Shown: piece after piece, positions 36,959 through 45,323 of the stretch
How positions within the stretch are numbered: the stretch's first letter is position 1
How the letters are laid out: every line of letters starts with the position of its first letter
DNA from: Candidatus Rothia avicola
GTDB lineage: Bacteria > Actinomycetota > Actinomycetes > Actinomycetales > Micrococcaceae
Assembly: GCA_019115985.1 (NCBI GenBank)
Contig: DXCN01000069.1
Span: 1 to 64,000 of the forward strand
Reading direction: 5' to 3'
Length of the DNA stretch: 64,000 bases
Notes under the pieces: model-generated
The model's input: the letters and a program-made list of their open reading frames with translations, nothing else
The model's database searches: none
What the model was told of the DNA's origin: nothing
Position numbers and translations under genes: made by a program

Positions 36959-38281
36959 ATGACCACCACCACTTTTACTCCCACCTACACCCCGGATGCC
37001 GCCCTGCAAGAAGCGCTAGCCGCCCGTTTTCTGCGCTATTCGGCGATCTCTAGCCAGTCGGACGCCTCAGCATCGGTCGTGCCCACCAGCCAGGGACAGT
37101 GGGAGCTGGCCCGCCTGCTCAAGGACGAACTCACGGCAGCCGGTGCCCACAACGTGCATCTGAGCGACACCTGCGTGCTGACCGCCCGCATTCCCTCCAC
37201 CCTGCCCGCGGGCACCGAAGCCCCTGCCATCGGCTTCTGCACCCACCTCGATACAGTTGATGTCAACCTCTCCCCCGATGTGCACGCCCGCATCATCGAC
37301 TACACCGGCGGGGACATCTGCCTCAACGCCGACCTCGATATCTGGCTGCGTGAGGCCGAGCACCCCGAAATCACCCGCTACACGGGCCAGCGCATCATCG
37401 TCACCGACGGCACCAGCGTGCTGGGAGCGGACGACAAGGCCGGGATCGCCTCGGTCATGGAAGCAGCCGTGCGCCTCTTAGCTGCGGACGCGGACGCCGC
37501 CGGGCAGGCGGGTGCCCAGGGGCAGGGAAGCGGAGCAGGTGCGTCCGCCCATCCCGATATCTACCTCTCCTTTGTGCCGGATGAAGAAATCGGCCTGCTG
37601 GGCGTGCGCACCATGGACCTGGCGCACTTCCCCGTGGATTATGCCTACACCCTGGACTGCTGCGAACTGGGTGAGCTGGTCGAGGCTACCTTCAATGCCG
37701 GGCATGCCCGTCTGCACGTTGAGGGCGTGACCGCCCACCCCATGAACTCCAAGGGCAACCTGGTCAACCCGATTCTGGTGGCCCACGACTTTGTGGCGGC
37801 CCTCGACCGCACCCAGACCCCCGAGCACACCGAGGGGCGCGAGGGCTACCTCTGGGTCAACGGGATGGCGGGCAACCAGGCCACCGCAACCGTCGATATC
37901 AGCATCCGCGACCACGACCGAGCCGGCTACGAGGCCAAAAAGGACTTCCTGCGCGACCTAGCTGAGCGGACGGCAGAAGCCAACCCGCGGACGTCCGTGC
38001 AGCTGGATATCTCAGATATCTACAGCAACCTTGAGGACGCCAAAACCAGCGCCAACGCTGTGGCAGCCGAGCGTCTGCGCGCCGCCTTCACCCGGCTGGG
38101 TATCGAGCCCATCAACCTGGCCATGCGCGGGGGCACCGACGGCTCTTACCTCTCCACCCAGGGAATCTACACCCCCAACTTCTTCACGGGGGCGCACAAC
38201 TTCCACTCCAACTGCGAGTTCCTGCCCCTGCCCGCCTTTGAGGCCAGCTACCGGGTGGTGCGGGAGCTGATGGCTGGTTAG
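36959..38281 (+). CDS. pepT: Peptidase T (tripeptide aminopeptidase, M20B)
   Basis: A 440-residue zinc aminopeptidase. Metal-site motifs are GFCTHLDTVD (His/Asp), TDGTSVLGADDKAGIA (Asp), VPDEEIGLLGV (catalytic Glu and ligand) and the late NFFTGAHNFHSNCEF. It has a poly-Ala/Gly insertion near residues 178-195 encoded by GCGGACGC-type DNA. It cleaves N-terminal residues from tripeptides in the cytosol. The ATG lies 10 bases after the nei stop. Confidence 0.95.
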   Translation: MTTTTFTPTYTPDAALQEALAARFLRYSAISSQSDASASVVPTSQGQWELARLLKDELTAAGAHNVHLSDTCVLTARIPSTLPAGTEAPAIGFCTHLDTVDVNLSPDVHARIIDYTGGDICLNADLDIWLREAEHPEITRYTGQRIIVTDGTSVLGADDKAGIASVMEAAVRLLAADADAAGQAGAQGQGSGAGASAHPDIYLSFVPDEEIGLLGVRTMDLAHFPVDYAYTLDCCELGELVEATFNAGHARLHVEGVTAHPMNSKGNLVNPILVAHDFVAALDRTQTPEHTEGREGYLWVNGMAGNQATATVDISIRDHDRAGYEAKKDFLRDLAERTAEANPRTSVQLDISDIYSNLEDAKTSANAVAAERLRAAFTRLGIEPINLAMRGGTDGSYLSTQGIYTPNFFTGAHNFHSNCEFLPLPAFEASYRVVRELMAG

Positions 38282-38302
38282 GGCTCTGCGATAATAGAGC
38301 CC

Positions 38303-39442
38303 ATGCGCCGAATCAACCGCCACCTTGCTCCCAAGCCCCTGCCCCAGCGCAACGGGATTGACGCCGTCTCTTTTGTGCTGCCCGACGCAGGCAATCCCGA
38401 GGACGACATTCTTGGCGCAAGCACGGTGCTGGATTATCTGGTGGCCCGCTTCTACCCTCACGAGCGTTCCCTCTTCACCTCCCGCTTTGAGCGCGATGAG
38501 GTCAAGGACGCCAACGGGCAGGCGGTTGCCCCCGATGCGCCTTTGACGGGGCAAAAGATCTGGTACTACCGGGAACTGGGGGTTGAAAAGCCCGTCCCCT
38601 TTGACATGCCGGTGCTCTACGAGGACGAGTGGGTTTTGGCCATCGATAAGCCCCATTTCCTGCCCACCACCCCCAACGGCTCCTTTGTCGCTCACACGGC
38701 CCTGACCCAGCTGCGGGTGCGGGAGAACAACCCCGATCTGATTCCGATTCACCGCCTGGATAGGGCAACTGCCGGGGTGGTTCTTTTTGCCAAGACGCCT
38801 GAGGCCCGTGCCCCCTTTCAAACCATGTTCCAGCGGCGCGAACCCACCAAGACCTACGAGGCCGTCGCGGCCCCTATCGCCGGGCTGGGGGTGGGTGAAA
38901 GCCTGACGGTGCGCTCGCGCATTGATAACCAGCACGGGGCTATGCAGGTAGCCCACACCGATGTTGAACTTCTACCCGGTGACACCGGCCCCCTGCCGGT
39001 AGAGACCAGGGCTGAGCGGCGCGAGCGCCGCCGCTTGGGGGCGTCCTTTGAGGGGCTGAATGCCCAGTCACGTATTACCTGCCTGACGGTGTTTGAGGTG
39101 GCGGACGGCGTCCTACCCGCTGTATCTGAAGCCAACCCGGCCCTGCCCCTGCCACAGGCGGGCACGCCCCTGGCCCACTATCTTTTGGAGCCGCATACCG
39201 GCAAGACCCATCAGCTGCGGGTGCACCTGGCGGCAGCCGGGGCCCCGATTGTGGGGGATGTGGTCTACCCTGCCGTCCTGCCCATCGCCGAGGACGAGCC
39301 CGCCCTGCCCCTGCAGCTGCTGGCCAGGTCGCTGACCTTCCCCCACCCCTTCGCCGGGCAGACCGTGACGGTGCGGAGCGGGCGGAGGCTAGGCCTTGTC
39401 GAGCAGGTCCCTGCTACGGGCGAAGTCAGACCATTGATCTGA
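38303..39442 (+). CDS. RluA-family pseudouridine synthase
   Basis: A 379-residue pseudouridine synthase. The catalytic aspartate lies in IPIHRLDRATAGVVLF. The preceding VLAIDKPHFLPTTP and the later THQLRVHLAAAG fit the RluA group. The N-terminal ~100 residues lack a clear S4 domain, so the target (rRNA or tRNA) cannot be named. Its last 54 bases overlap the opposite-strand MFS gene tail to tail, with no room for a separate terminator. Confidence 0.9.
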   Translation: MRRINRHLAPKPLPQRNGIDAVSFVLPDAGNPEDDILGASTVLDYLVARFYPHERSLFTSRFERDEVKDANGQAVAPDAPLTGQKIWYYRELGVEKPVPFDMPVLYEDEWVLAIDKPHFLPTTPNGSFVAHTALTQLRVRENNPDLIPIHRLDRATAGVVLFAKTPEARAPFQTMFQRREPTKTYEAVAAPIAGLGVGESLTVRSRIDNQHGAMQVAHTDVELLPGDTGPLPVETRAERRERRRLGASFEGLNAQSRITCLTVFEVADGVLPAVSEANPALPLPQAGTPLAHYLLEPHTGKTHQLRVHLAAAGAPIVGDVVYPAVLPIAEDEPALPLQLLARSLTFPHPFAGQTVTVRSGRRLGLVEQVPATGEVRPLI

Positions 39443-40660
39443 GGCAGGTAGTGCTATGAGGTCACGACTGCTCATTACCACGAGGGTGGCGCAGAAGCAG
39501 GTGATCGTAAAGAAAATCGCAGTAGCGGAAAGGCCAGCTAGGCCCAGGCCCCATCCGGCAAGCGCCGGGGCCAAGGAAGCAAGGCCGACAGACCCGAAAC
39601 CAATGAGGGACTGAACCCGCCCCAAGATGTCGTTGGGAGTAATGAGGGTTAAAAAGCCCAAAAGGCCGGCATTGAGGGTTGGTATGACGAGGGCAGCGAG
39701 AGCTAACGTGAAAGCTACCCAGCCGATTCCGGGGAGCCAGGGAAGCAGCCCCAGACAGATAGTAAACATTAGGAAACCGGTGATCAGGACACGCCCGGTG
39801 GGGAGTTTCTGAACAAGATAGCCTGCACAAAGAGCTCCGACCATCATGGAGGCTGAGACCGTAGCCATCAAAGCACCTAGAGCTACGGGGCTTGTTCCGG
39901 TTTGGGTGTAGCTGAGGGTGAGGGTCATGAGGGTCCCGCTAATGCTGAAGTTCAGCAGGCAAATAGCGCAGGCCAAAACGACAAGTAAGCGACGTTGGAG
40001 TAGCCAGGCACCCCCTTCTAGGAAATCATTAAGGGCGCTACGGGCGGAGAAGCGAGAAGGCTTAGCACCCTGCGGCGCGTAGCTACCTGTCATGGCCCAG
40101 GTGGTAGCTAAAGAGATGATCTGACCTAGAAGCTGAGCTAAGGGCGGGTAGGCAAGACCGACGGCCAAGAGAGCGCCGCCGGCGGGACCACCGCCGAGAC
40201 CGACAGCTGCGTCCCTCCCCTGATTGATAGCGATTGCCCGAGGAAGGTCCGTTTCGGGCACCACCTCTTTAATCATGGCGTCAGAGGCTTCTGCCAGCAG
40301 AGATGAGCGGAGCCGATCTCCCAGAGCCAAGGCACTGAGGGTGCCGACAGTGGCGGTGCCGGTCAACAGGAGGGCAAGGAAAATGACCTGAGCCAAGATA
40401 CCTAGGAAACAGGAAAGAAGTCTAAGCCTACGCCGGTCGTGTCGGTCTGCAAGGACACCGCCGGGCAGGGTTCCCATAACCTGCCCCATCCCCTGGAAAA
40501 GAGCAACCGTTCCGGCTGTCGTTGGTGAGCCGGTAACCGCCAGGGTAATCAGAGGAAAAGCGAAGTTGCCTATACTGGTGCCCAGGTCAAGGAAGAGGTC
40601 GCCGCTGAACCAGAGGCGGTACTCGCGGTTGCGCCAGAGGGATGAGGTATGCGATGTCAT
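39389..40660 (-). CDS. MFS efflux transporter
   Basis: A ~423-residue major facilitator protein with about 12 hydrophobic segments. The loop GGVLADRHDRRRLRLLS between helices 2 and 3 is the MFS motif A, near residue 75. Such proteins with an adjacent ArsR-type regulator usually export drugs or metabolites. I prefer ATG 40660; GTG 40666 is also possible. A 32-bp palindrome sits right upstream (40684-40715), shared with the divergent regulator. Its 3' end overlaps the pseudouridine synthase gene. Confidence 0.88.
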   Translation of the reverse strand: MTSHTSSLWRNREYRLWFSGDLFLDLGTSIGNFAFPLITLAVTGSPTTAGTVALFQGMGQVMGTLPGGVLADRHDRRRLRLLSCFLGILAQVIFLALLLTGTATVGTLSALALGDRLRSSLLAEASDAMIKEVVPETDLPRAIAINQGRDAAVGLGGGPAGGALLAVGLAYPPLAQLLGQIISLATTWAMTGSYAPQGAKPSRFSARSALNDFLEGGAWLLQRRLLVVLACAICLLNFSISGTLMTLTLSYTQTGTSPVALGALMATVSASMMVGALCAGYLVQKLPTGRVLITGFLMFTICLGLLPWLPGIGWVAFTLALAALVIPTLNAGLLGFLTLITPNDILGRVQSLIGFGSVGLASLAPALAGWGLGLAGLSATAIFFTITCFCATLVVMSSRDLIALPASDQWSDFARSRDLLDKA

Positions 40661-40683
40661 AGCCACACCCTAACTTAAGCAAG

Positions 40684-40715
40684 AATTATTGCGCAATATA
40701 TATTGCGCAATAATT
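40684..40715. promoter_or_regulatory. Perfect 32-bp palindromic operator
   Basis: Two ATTGCGCAAT blocks, each itself palindromic, at 40688-40697 and 40702-40711, sit in a 32-base perfect palindrome. It lies between the MFS gene and the ArsR-family gene and is the most likely binding site of that regulator. Confidence 0.8.
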
Positions 40716-40716
40716 T

Positions 40717-40745
40717 TTGAGGAAACACCCAATATTTCCTAGACT
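40717..40745 (+). promoter_or_regulatory. Promoter of the ArsR-family gene
   Basis: TTGAGG at 40717-40722 and TAGACT at 40740-40745 are 17 bases apart. The start point would fall on or next to the ATG at 40752, implying a leaderless mRNA. The operator ends two bases before the -35. Confidence 0.65.
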
Positions 40746-40751
40746 GACCCC

Positions 40752-41351
40752 ATGACCACACCGGAGCAGCCCCCCAAACCCACCACCGTCCGAACTCAAA
40801 TGCGGGCCTTAGCCCACCCCGTCCGCGTCCGCATCGTCACCACCCTAGCTAGGCTTACCTACGCCCGCGCCACAGACCTAGCCCGCGAATTAGACCTGCC
40901 CCCTAACGCCCTCAGCTACCACCTGCGAGCCCTTGCCAAAGGTGGCATTATCACCGAAGCCCCCGAGCAGGCCCGCGACAAGCGCGACAGAGTATGGCAG
41001 CTCACCACCCGCGAGGGCTTCACTCTCGACGCCCAAACAGCAACCACCGAGGACGCGGCCCTCTCCCTAGGGCTCATCAATGCCCAGCTTGACCACGCCA
41101 AAAACACCTGGCAGCTGGCACTCAATTCCGCCAGCACAGACCAACCTCTACTGGTACCTGCCAAAGGTTCAGCCCTACTCGTCTCCCAGCTACAGCTCAC
41201 CCCTGAGCAGGCCGAAGAGCTCAGACAAAAAATCTCTCACCTCATCGACAGCTACGAGACCCAAGGGAAACAAACCGCCAACACTCAGAGCTACGACTTC
41301 CTATTTTCCCTGGCCTCCACCAGCGCTCCCCCACCAGCCGAGGAACAATGA
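40752..41351 (+). CDS. ArsR-family winged-helix regulator
   Basis: A 199-residue regulator. The DNA-binding domain (residues ~15-90) reads RALAHPVRVRIVTTLARLTYA with the recognition helix PPNALSYHLRALAKGG. No metal-binding cysteines are seen, so it is more likely a small-molecule sensor. The C-terminal half is helical, with a Ser/Pro tail. It is divergent from the MFS gene and probably represses both through the palindrome. Transcript is likely leaderless. Confidence 0.85.
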   Translation: MTTPEQPPKPTTVRTQMRALAHPVRVRIVTTLARLTYARATDLARELDLPPNALSYHLRALAKGGIITEAPEQARDKRDRVWQLTTREGFTLDAQTATTEDAALSLGLINAQLDHAKNTWQLALNSASTDQPLLVPAKGSALLVSQLQLTPEQAEELRQKISHLIDSYETQGKQTANTQSYDFLFSLASTSAPPPAEEQ

Positions 41352-41354
41352 GCC

Positions 41355-41425
41355 GCCGAATGTGACGCCTTTTCCCGAATGTCGGGAGTAAGCCCACCCG
41401 CTCGGGAATAAGAGGCACATTCGGC
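41355..41425. repeat. 70-bp hairpin repeat, copy 1
   Basis: The ends GCCGAATGTG and CACATTCGGC pair, and inside is a TCCCGA-ATG-TCGGGA stem-loop. It lies between the convergent ArsR and MFS genes. An almost identical copy (one substitution) sits at 42796-42865 in the same orientation, exactly 1440 bases away. Confidence 0.9.
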
Positions 41426-41439
41426 CCGGGACTTTGAAG

Positions 41440-42765
41440 CTACTCGGCCACAGGCGCAGGGGCACCTTTTTCTACTGACTCAGCGCTCCTGGCCGGTAGC
41501 AGCTGCAGGCCGCGCACCACCAGGTAGATAGCCACCAGCAGCCAGAGGCCAGCCAACACCCAGGCCACCTGGTATATCGTCACGAAGGCCAGCACCGCCG
41601 AAGTCGCCACCAGGCCAATCGGCCCAGCCACCTGGCTAATAGCCATAAAGATTGAGAAAGACCGGCCGCGAATCTGCTCGGGTACGCCCTCAGTCACCAG
41701 CAGGGTCTGCAGGGGGTTCATAATACCCCCGCCCAAGCCAGAAATCCCCAAGCCCACGATGGCTAACCAGGAAGTTTCGAGCAAGGCCATGCCAAAGAAG
41801 GCCAGGGTATAGAAGACCATACCCACCACCCAGGCCCGGCGGGGAAAGGGAATAATCTTCCCCGCCACTATACTGGTCACCATCATGCCCACGGCAAAGG
41901 CAGACATGGACGCCCCGTACAGCCCCGGCTGGTTAATCCCCTGGAAGTGGGCAGGCAGAAGCACCATCAGGTAGGGCATAACCAGGGCCATGGACAGCAG
42001 GGAATCCAGAGCCAGCAGGCGAATGACCGGGTAGCTCAGAGCCTTCTTCCAGCCCGCAAAACCCTTGAAGGGGTCCCCGGCAGGGATTTCAGGAGAGGAC
42101 GCCGGGGCGTCGGCTTGCCCGTCCTCACCCGGCTGGGCGGGGGCGTCCTGCCCCTCGTTACGGACGCCCACCCCTGCCTTCTGCAGGCGCAGGGAGGCGG
42201 TCAGCGCGGCGGCGAGCAGAGAGCAAGCAGCCGTAATCCACAGAACCTGCTCAATGGGCAGGGCCGTCATCAGCACACCGGCTACAGCCGGGCCCACTAG
42301 GAAGCTGACCCCGCTCAGGGCCTGGTTCCAGCCAGAAATCTGGGCAACTTTCTTGCCCGAAGTCGCAGCCACATCACCCACCAGGGCGGCGCGGGCACTC
42401 ATACCCGGAATATCACCCACCGCACCCAAAATACCGATGATGATGAACCAGCTCAGCGTCAGCCCAAAAACCATATCAACCGCAATCACGGCCACCACCG
42501 ACAGGCCCGAAATAATATCCGAAATCACCGACACCGGCTTACGACCCAGACTATCGACCAAGTTGCCCCCAAAATAGGCAAAAACCAGCGACGGCACCGC
42601 AATCGCAGCAGCCACGATACCCGCCGCAGCCGGGCTGCCAGTGCGTTCCAGCACCAGCCAGGGCCACACAATACCGGCAATAGAATTGCCCAGCATCGAC
42701 AGGGCAGCAGATGATAAATAAACCCAGACGGCAGAAACCCGCCCAGCAGAAGAAGAGGTGTGCAT
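41440..42765 (-). CDS. MFS transporter
   Basis: A 441-residue, ~12-helix major facilitator protein. I start at ATG 42765 (MHTSSSAGRVS), since upstream in-frame sequence to 42975 is unlike any transporter and crosses the repeat. The motif-A-like loop is GGNLVDSLGRKPVSVIS near residue 60. A long Asp/Gln/Pro-rich cytosolic loop lies between helices 6 and 7. It resembles multidrug or unknown-substrate exporters. It is bracketed by two direct copies of a 70-bp hairpin element, which hints at insertion or duplication as a unit. Confidence 0.85.
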   Translation of the reverse strand: MHTSSSAGRVSAVWVYLSSAALSMLGNSIAGIVWPWLVLERTGSPAAAGIVAAAIAVPSLVFAYFGGNLVDSLGRKPVSVISDIISGLSVVAVIAVDMVFGLTLSWFIIIGILGAVGDIPGMSARAALVGDVAATSGKKVAQISGWNQALSGVSFLVGPAVAGVLMTALPIEQVLWITAACSLLAAALTASLRLQKAGVGVRNEGQDAPAQPGEDGQADAPASSPEIPAGDPFKGFAGWKKALSYPVIRLLALDSLLSMALVMPYLMVLLPAHFQGINQPGLYGASMSAFAVGMMVTSIVAGKIIPFPRRAWVVGMVFYTLAFFGMALLETSWLAIVGLGISGLGGGIMNPLQTLLVTEGVPEQIRGRSFSIFMAISQVAGPIGLVATSAVLAFVTIYQVAWVLAGLWLLVAIYLVVRGLQLLPARSAESVEKGAPAPVAE

Positions 42766-42795
42766 ACACCATACTTTAGCAGAAGCACCCTGCCA

Positions 42796-42865
42796 CCGAA
42801 TGTGACACCTTTTCCCGAATGTCGGGAGTAAGCCCACCCGCTCGGGAATAAGAGGCACATTCGGC
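42796..42865. repeat. 70-bp hairpin repeat, copy 2
   Basis: Same sequence and orientation as 41356-41425 except for one G-to-A change (GACGCC versus GACACC). It lies between the divergent MFS and GH76 genes, so a simple terminator role is unlikely here. Confidence 0.9.
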
Positions 42866-42947
42866 ACAGACGCACTAACCCACCCAGCCGGTAAACTAAA
42901 AACCGGCCCACACCACCGCCCACCGATGCGCCTAGGAAAGAAACGCC

Positions 42948-44210
42948 ATGCACCCCAAGCACCTGCAGCACTCACCCGACCAGCTCGCAGCGCTCACCGC
43001 CGAGCACCGCCACACCCTGGGGCAGCGGGCAGGCACAGCAGCCCACTCCGTCACGCGGCTCTTCGGGCACCGGGTCGCAGGCGTCCCCGGCACCCTGCTA
43101 GGGCGCACCCTCCACCCCGACACCCGCCGCCGCAGCCAGCGGCGCGGCGAATGGCACTACTGGTGGCAGGCCCACCTACTCGACAACCTCGTCGATGCAG
43201 GCTTCCGCCAACTCACCGCCCCCGACGGGCAGAGCCAGGCACAAGCGTCCCTGCGCCAGGCCCGCGCGGTACTGCGCGGCATCCAGATGCGCAACCTCGG
43301 CTCCTACCCCAACTCCTTCTACGACGACATGGCCTGGCTGACCCTGGCCTGCGAGCGCCTCAACCGGCTGGCGCTCGCGGTGGAGGGCAACGGGGATTCT
43401 GCGGCCCAGGACGCCGCCACCCGGCTGTACCGGGAGCTGGCAGCTGCCTGCACCCCTGAGGTGGGTGGGGGTGCCTTCTGGTCGAAGGACCACGATTTTA
43501 AGAACACCCCGGCGACCGCTCCCATTGCCCTGGCTCTCACGCGGGCCCACCGGTATGACGAGGCTGCTGCCCTGTTGAACTGGCTGCACGCCAACCTCTT
43601 TGATGCCGAGCGCGGCCTCTACCTGGACGGGGTCAAGATAGCCGGGCGCGGGAATCGTGCCGAGATTTCCTCGGTGGAGCGAGGCCTTTACACCTATAAC
43701 CAGGGGCCGGTTCTCGCGGCCTATCTGGCGGTGCTTGATGCCGGTAAGTCTGAGCTGCTGACGGTTGACCCGGCTGAGCATATCGCCGAGGTTTTAGCCG
43801 GTATTGACCGGGAGTTTGGCCGAGATTTTGAGGTGTCAGAGGCAGAAGCTCTGCGGGTTCTAGCGACCCAGGGCGGCGGGGACGGCGGACTTTTTACCGG
43901 TATTTTGGTGCGCTATCTTGCCGAGGTTGCCACTCACGCTGCCCTGCCGCAGGGCGTGCGGGAGCAGGCGCGGGATTTCGTCCTTGCAACCGCCGAGCTC
44001 TTGTGGGACGGACGCCGCGAGTTCGACCCCGACCTGCCCATGAACGAGCTCGGCATCGACCCGACCGAGATCCGCGGTGAGGCTGTCGCACTCTTTTCGC
44101 CCGATGTCACCCGGCATATTTCTGAGGTGCTCAAGCCCGCCCAGCCGGTTGATCTTTCGACCCAGCTCCAGGCCTGGATGGTGCTAGAAGCGGCGGCGCG
44201 GGTTTTCTAG
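42948..44210 (+). CDS. Glycoside hydrolase family 76-like protein (alpha-1,6-mannanase type)
   Basis: A 420-residue (alpha/alpha)6-barrel protein without a signal peptide. The paired catalytic aspartates typical of GH76 are in NSFYDDMAWLTLA near residue 126, and the LYTYNQGPVLAAY segment near residue 245 is the second hallmark. GH76 enzymes act on alpha-1,6-mannans. The lack of an export signal suggests an intracellular or glycan-recycling role, or a divergent member. It stands alone on this strand; upstream is the MFS gene and a 70-bp repeat. Confidence 0.85.
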   Translation: MHPKHLQHSPDQLAALTAEHRHTLGQRAGTAAHSVTRLFGHRVAGVPGTLLGRTLHPDTRRRSQRRGEWHYWWQAHLLDNLVDAGFRQLTAPDGQSQAQASLRQARAVLRGIQMRNLGSYPNSFYDDMAWLTLACERLNRLALAVEGNGDSAAQDAATRLYRELAAACTPEVGGGAFWSKDHDFKNTPATAPIALALTRAHRYDEAAALLNWLHANLFDAERGLYLDGVKIAGRGNRAEISSVERGLYTYNQGPVLAAYLAVLDAGKSELLTVDPAEHIAEVLAGIDREFGRDFEVSEAEALRVLATQGGGDGGLFTGILVRYLAEVATHAALPQGVREQARDFVLATAELLWDGRREFDPDLPMNELGIDPTEIRGEAVALFSPDVTRHISEVLKPAQPVDLSTQLQAWMVLEAAARVF

Positions 44211-44221
44211 GGCGGGCTGCC

Positions 44222-44662
44222 CTAACCTTCGGCCAGGTGCTCGGCTAGGGCGTCAAGTTCGGCTTTGAGGGCCAGGGCGTCGAGGCCCTCGACCGCGCAG
44301 GCGGCGTAGATGGCCCCGGGGACGGACGCCGCGCGTCCTCTCAGCTCCTGCCCGGCAGGGGTGAGACTGATGAGGGTACGACGCTCGTCGCGGGTGTCGC
44401 GGGTCTTGGCCAGCAGGCCGTGGTCGATCAGGCGCTTGATGAGTGGGGTTAGGGTGCCACTGTCGAGGTCGAGGCGGGCGGCAAGTTCTTTCATCCCTAG
44501 CCCGTCGGGATTCTCCCACATGACCAGCATGACCAGGTACTGGGGGTAGGTCAGGCCTAGCTCCCCCAGGTGCTGCTGGTAGGCGCGGGTGACGGCCCGG
44601 CTGGAGCGGTAGAGGGAGAAGCAGAGCTGGTTGTCGAGGGCGAGGCTGCTGTCTTGGTTCAT
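44222..44662 (-). CDS. ohrR: MarR-family organic hydroperoxide regulator OhrR
   Basis: A 146-residue MarR protein. The peroxide-sensing cysteine is Cys14 in DNQLCFSLYRSSR, the OhrR signature. The winged helix follows (LAARLDLDSGTLTPLIKRL, RDERRTLISLT). It is expected to repress ohr until oxidised by organic peroxides. It is divergent from ohr with two operator-like palindromes between them. Confidence 0.93.
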   Translation of the reverse strand: MNQDSSLALDNQLCFSLYRSSRAVTRAYQQHLGELGLTYPQYLVMLVMWENPDGLGMKELAARLDLDSGTLTPLIKRLIDHGLLAKTRDTRDERRTLISLTPAGQELRGRAASVPGAIYAACAVEGLDALALKAELDALAEHLAEG

Positions 44663-44698
44663 TCCACCCAGTATAGGTTGTGGGCAAGCTCCTAGTTA

Positions 44699-44726
44699 AC
44701 AATTGGATTGTGTACAATTTAATTGT
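44699..44726. promoter_or_regulatory. Tandem OhrR-type operators
   Basis: ACAATTGGATTGT at 44699-44711 and ACAATTTAATTGT at 44714-44726 are two near-perfect palindromes 15 bp apart. AT-rich ACAATT/AATTGT arms are the known OhrR-type pattern. Confidence 0.8.
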
Positions 44727-44765
44727 GTAATCTTATTTTTAGAGACAGAACCGAAAGGAAAACCC

Positions 44766-45185
44766 ATGGAACCCCTCTACACCACCGAAGCCCTGGCCAC
44801 CGGCGAAGGCCGTAACGGCCACGTCCGCACCGTTGACGGCGCTTTTGACGCCAATCTTGCCATTCCCGTTGAGATGGGCGGCTCCGGCAAGGGCCTGAAC
44901 CCTGAGCAGCTCTTTGCCTCCGGCTACGCCGCTTGCTTCCACTCTGCCCTGCAGATGGTTGCCCGCATGCAGAAGAAGAATATCGAGGGCTCGTCTGTAG
45001 GGGCTAAGGTCTCCATCGGCAAGCAGGGCGAGGGCTTTGGCCTGGCTGTTGAGCTTGAGGTCGTCATCCCTGAGCTACCCCAGGACGAGGCCCAGGCGCT
45101 GGCCGACGCAGCCCACCAGGTCTGCCCCTACTCCAACGCCACCCGCGGCAACATCCCCGTGACCGTGACCGTCTCCGACGACTAA
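44766..45185 (+). CDS. ohr: Organic hydroperoxide resistance protein
   Basis: A 139-residue OsmC/Ohr-fold thiol peroxidase that reduces organic hydroperoxides. The catalytic pair is C57 (GYAACFHSAL) and C120 (HQVCPYSNATRGN). I start at ATG 44766 with AAAGGAAA just upstream, which gives the family length; a longer frame from 44703 would overlap the operators. A strong terminator follows at 45217. Confidence 0.95.
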   Translation: MEPLYTTEALATGEGRNGHVRTVDGAFDANLAIPVEMGGSGKGLNPEQLFASGYAACFHSALQMVARMQKKNIEGSSVGAKVSIGKQGEGFGLAVELEVVIPELPQDEAQALADAAHQVCPYSNATRGNIPVTVTVSDD

Positions 45186-45216
45186 ACTCGCACCCCACAC
45201 TCGCACCAAATGCCGC

Positions 45217-45263
45217 CGAAAGCTTCATAGGTATGTGCTTCCTGCATACCTATGAAGCTTTCG
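45217..45263 (+). terminator. Terminator after ohr, perfect 19-bp stem
   Basis: Arms 45217-45235 and 45245-45263 pair fully around a 9-base loop. An in-frame ATG upstream of tgt (45252) falls inside this stem and is therefore unlikely to be used. Confidence 0.8.
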
Positions 45264-45323
45264 CTTGCCCTCAAGGAGCGGGACCACAGCGTCCTTCCAC
45301 ACTCACCCGGTAGACTTGTTCCC

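Noticed and set aside
42766..42975. 70-residue N-terminal extension of the MFS protein
   Set aside because: Crosses the 70-bp repeat and shows no transporter-like sequence.
45252..45323. Upstream ATG start for tgt
   Set aside because: The ATG lies inside the perfect 19-bp terminator stem of ohr; the family sequence begins later.
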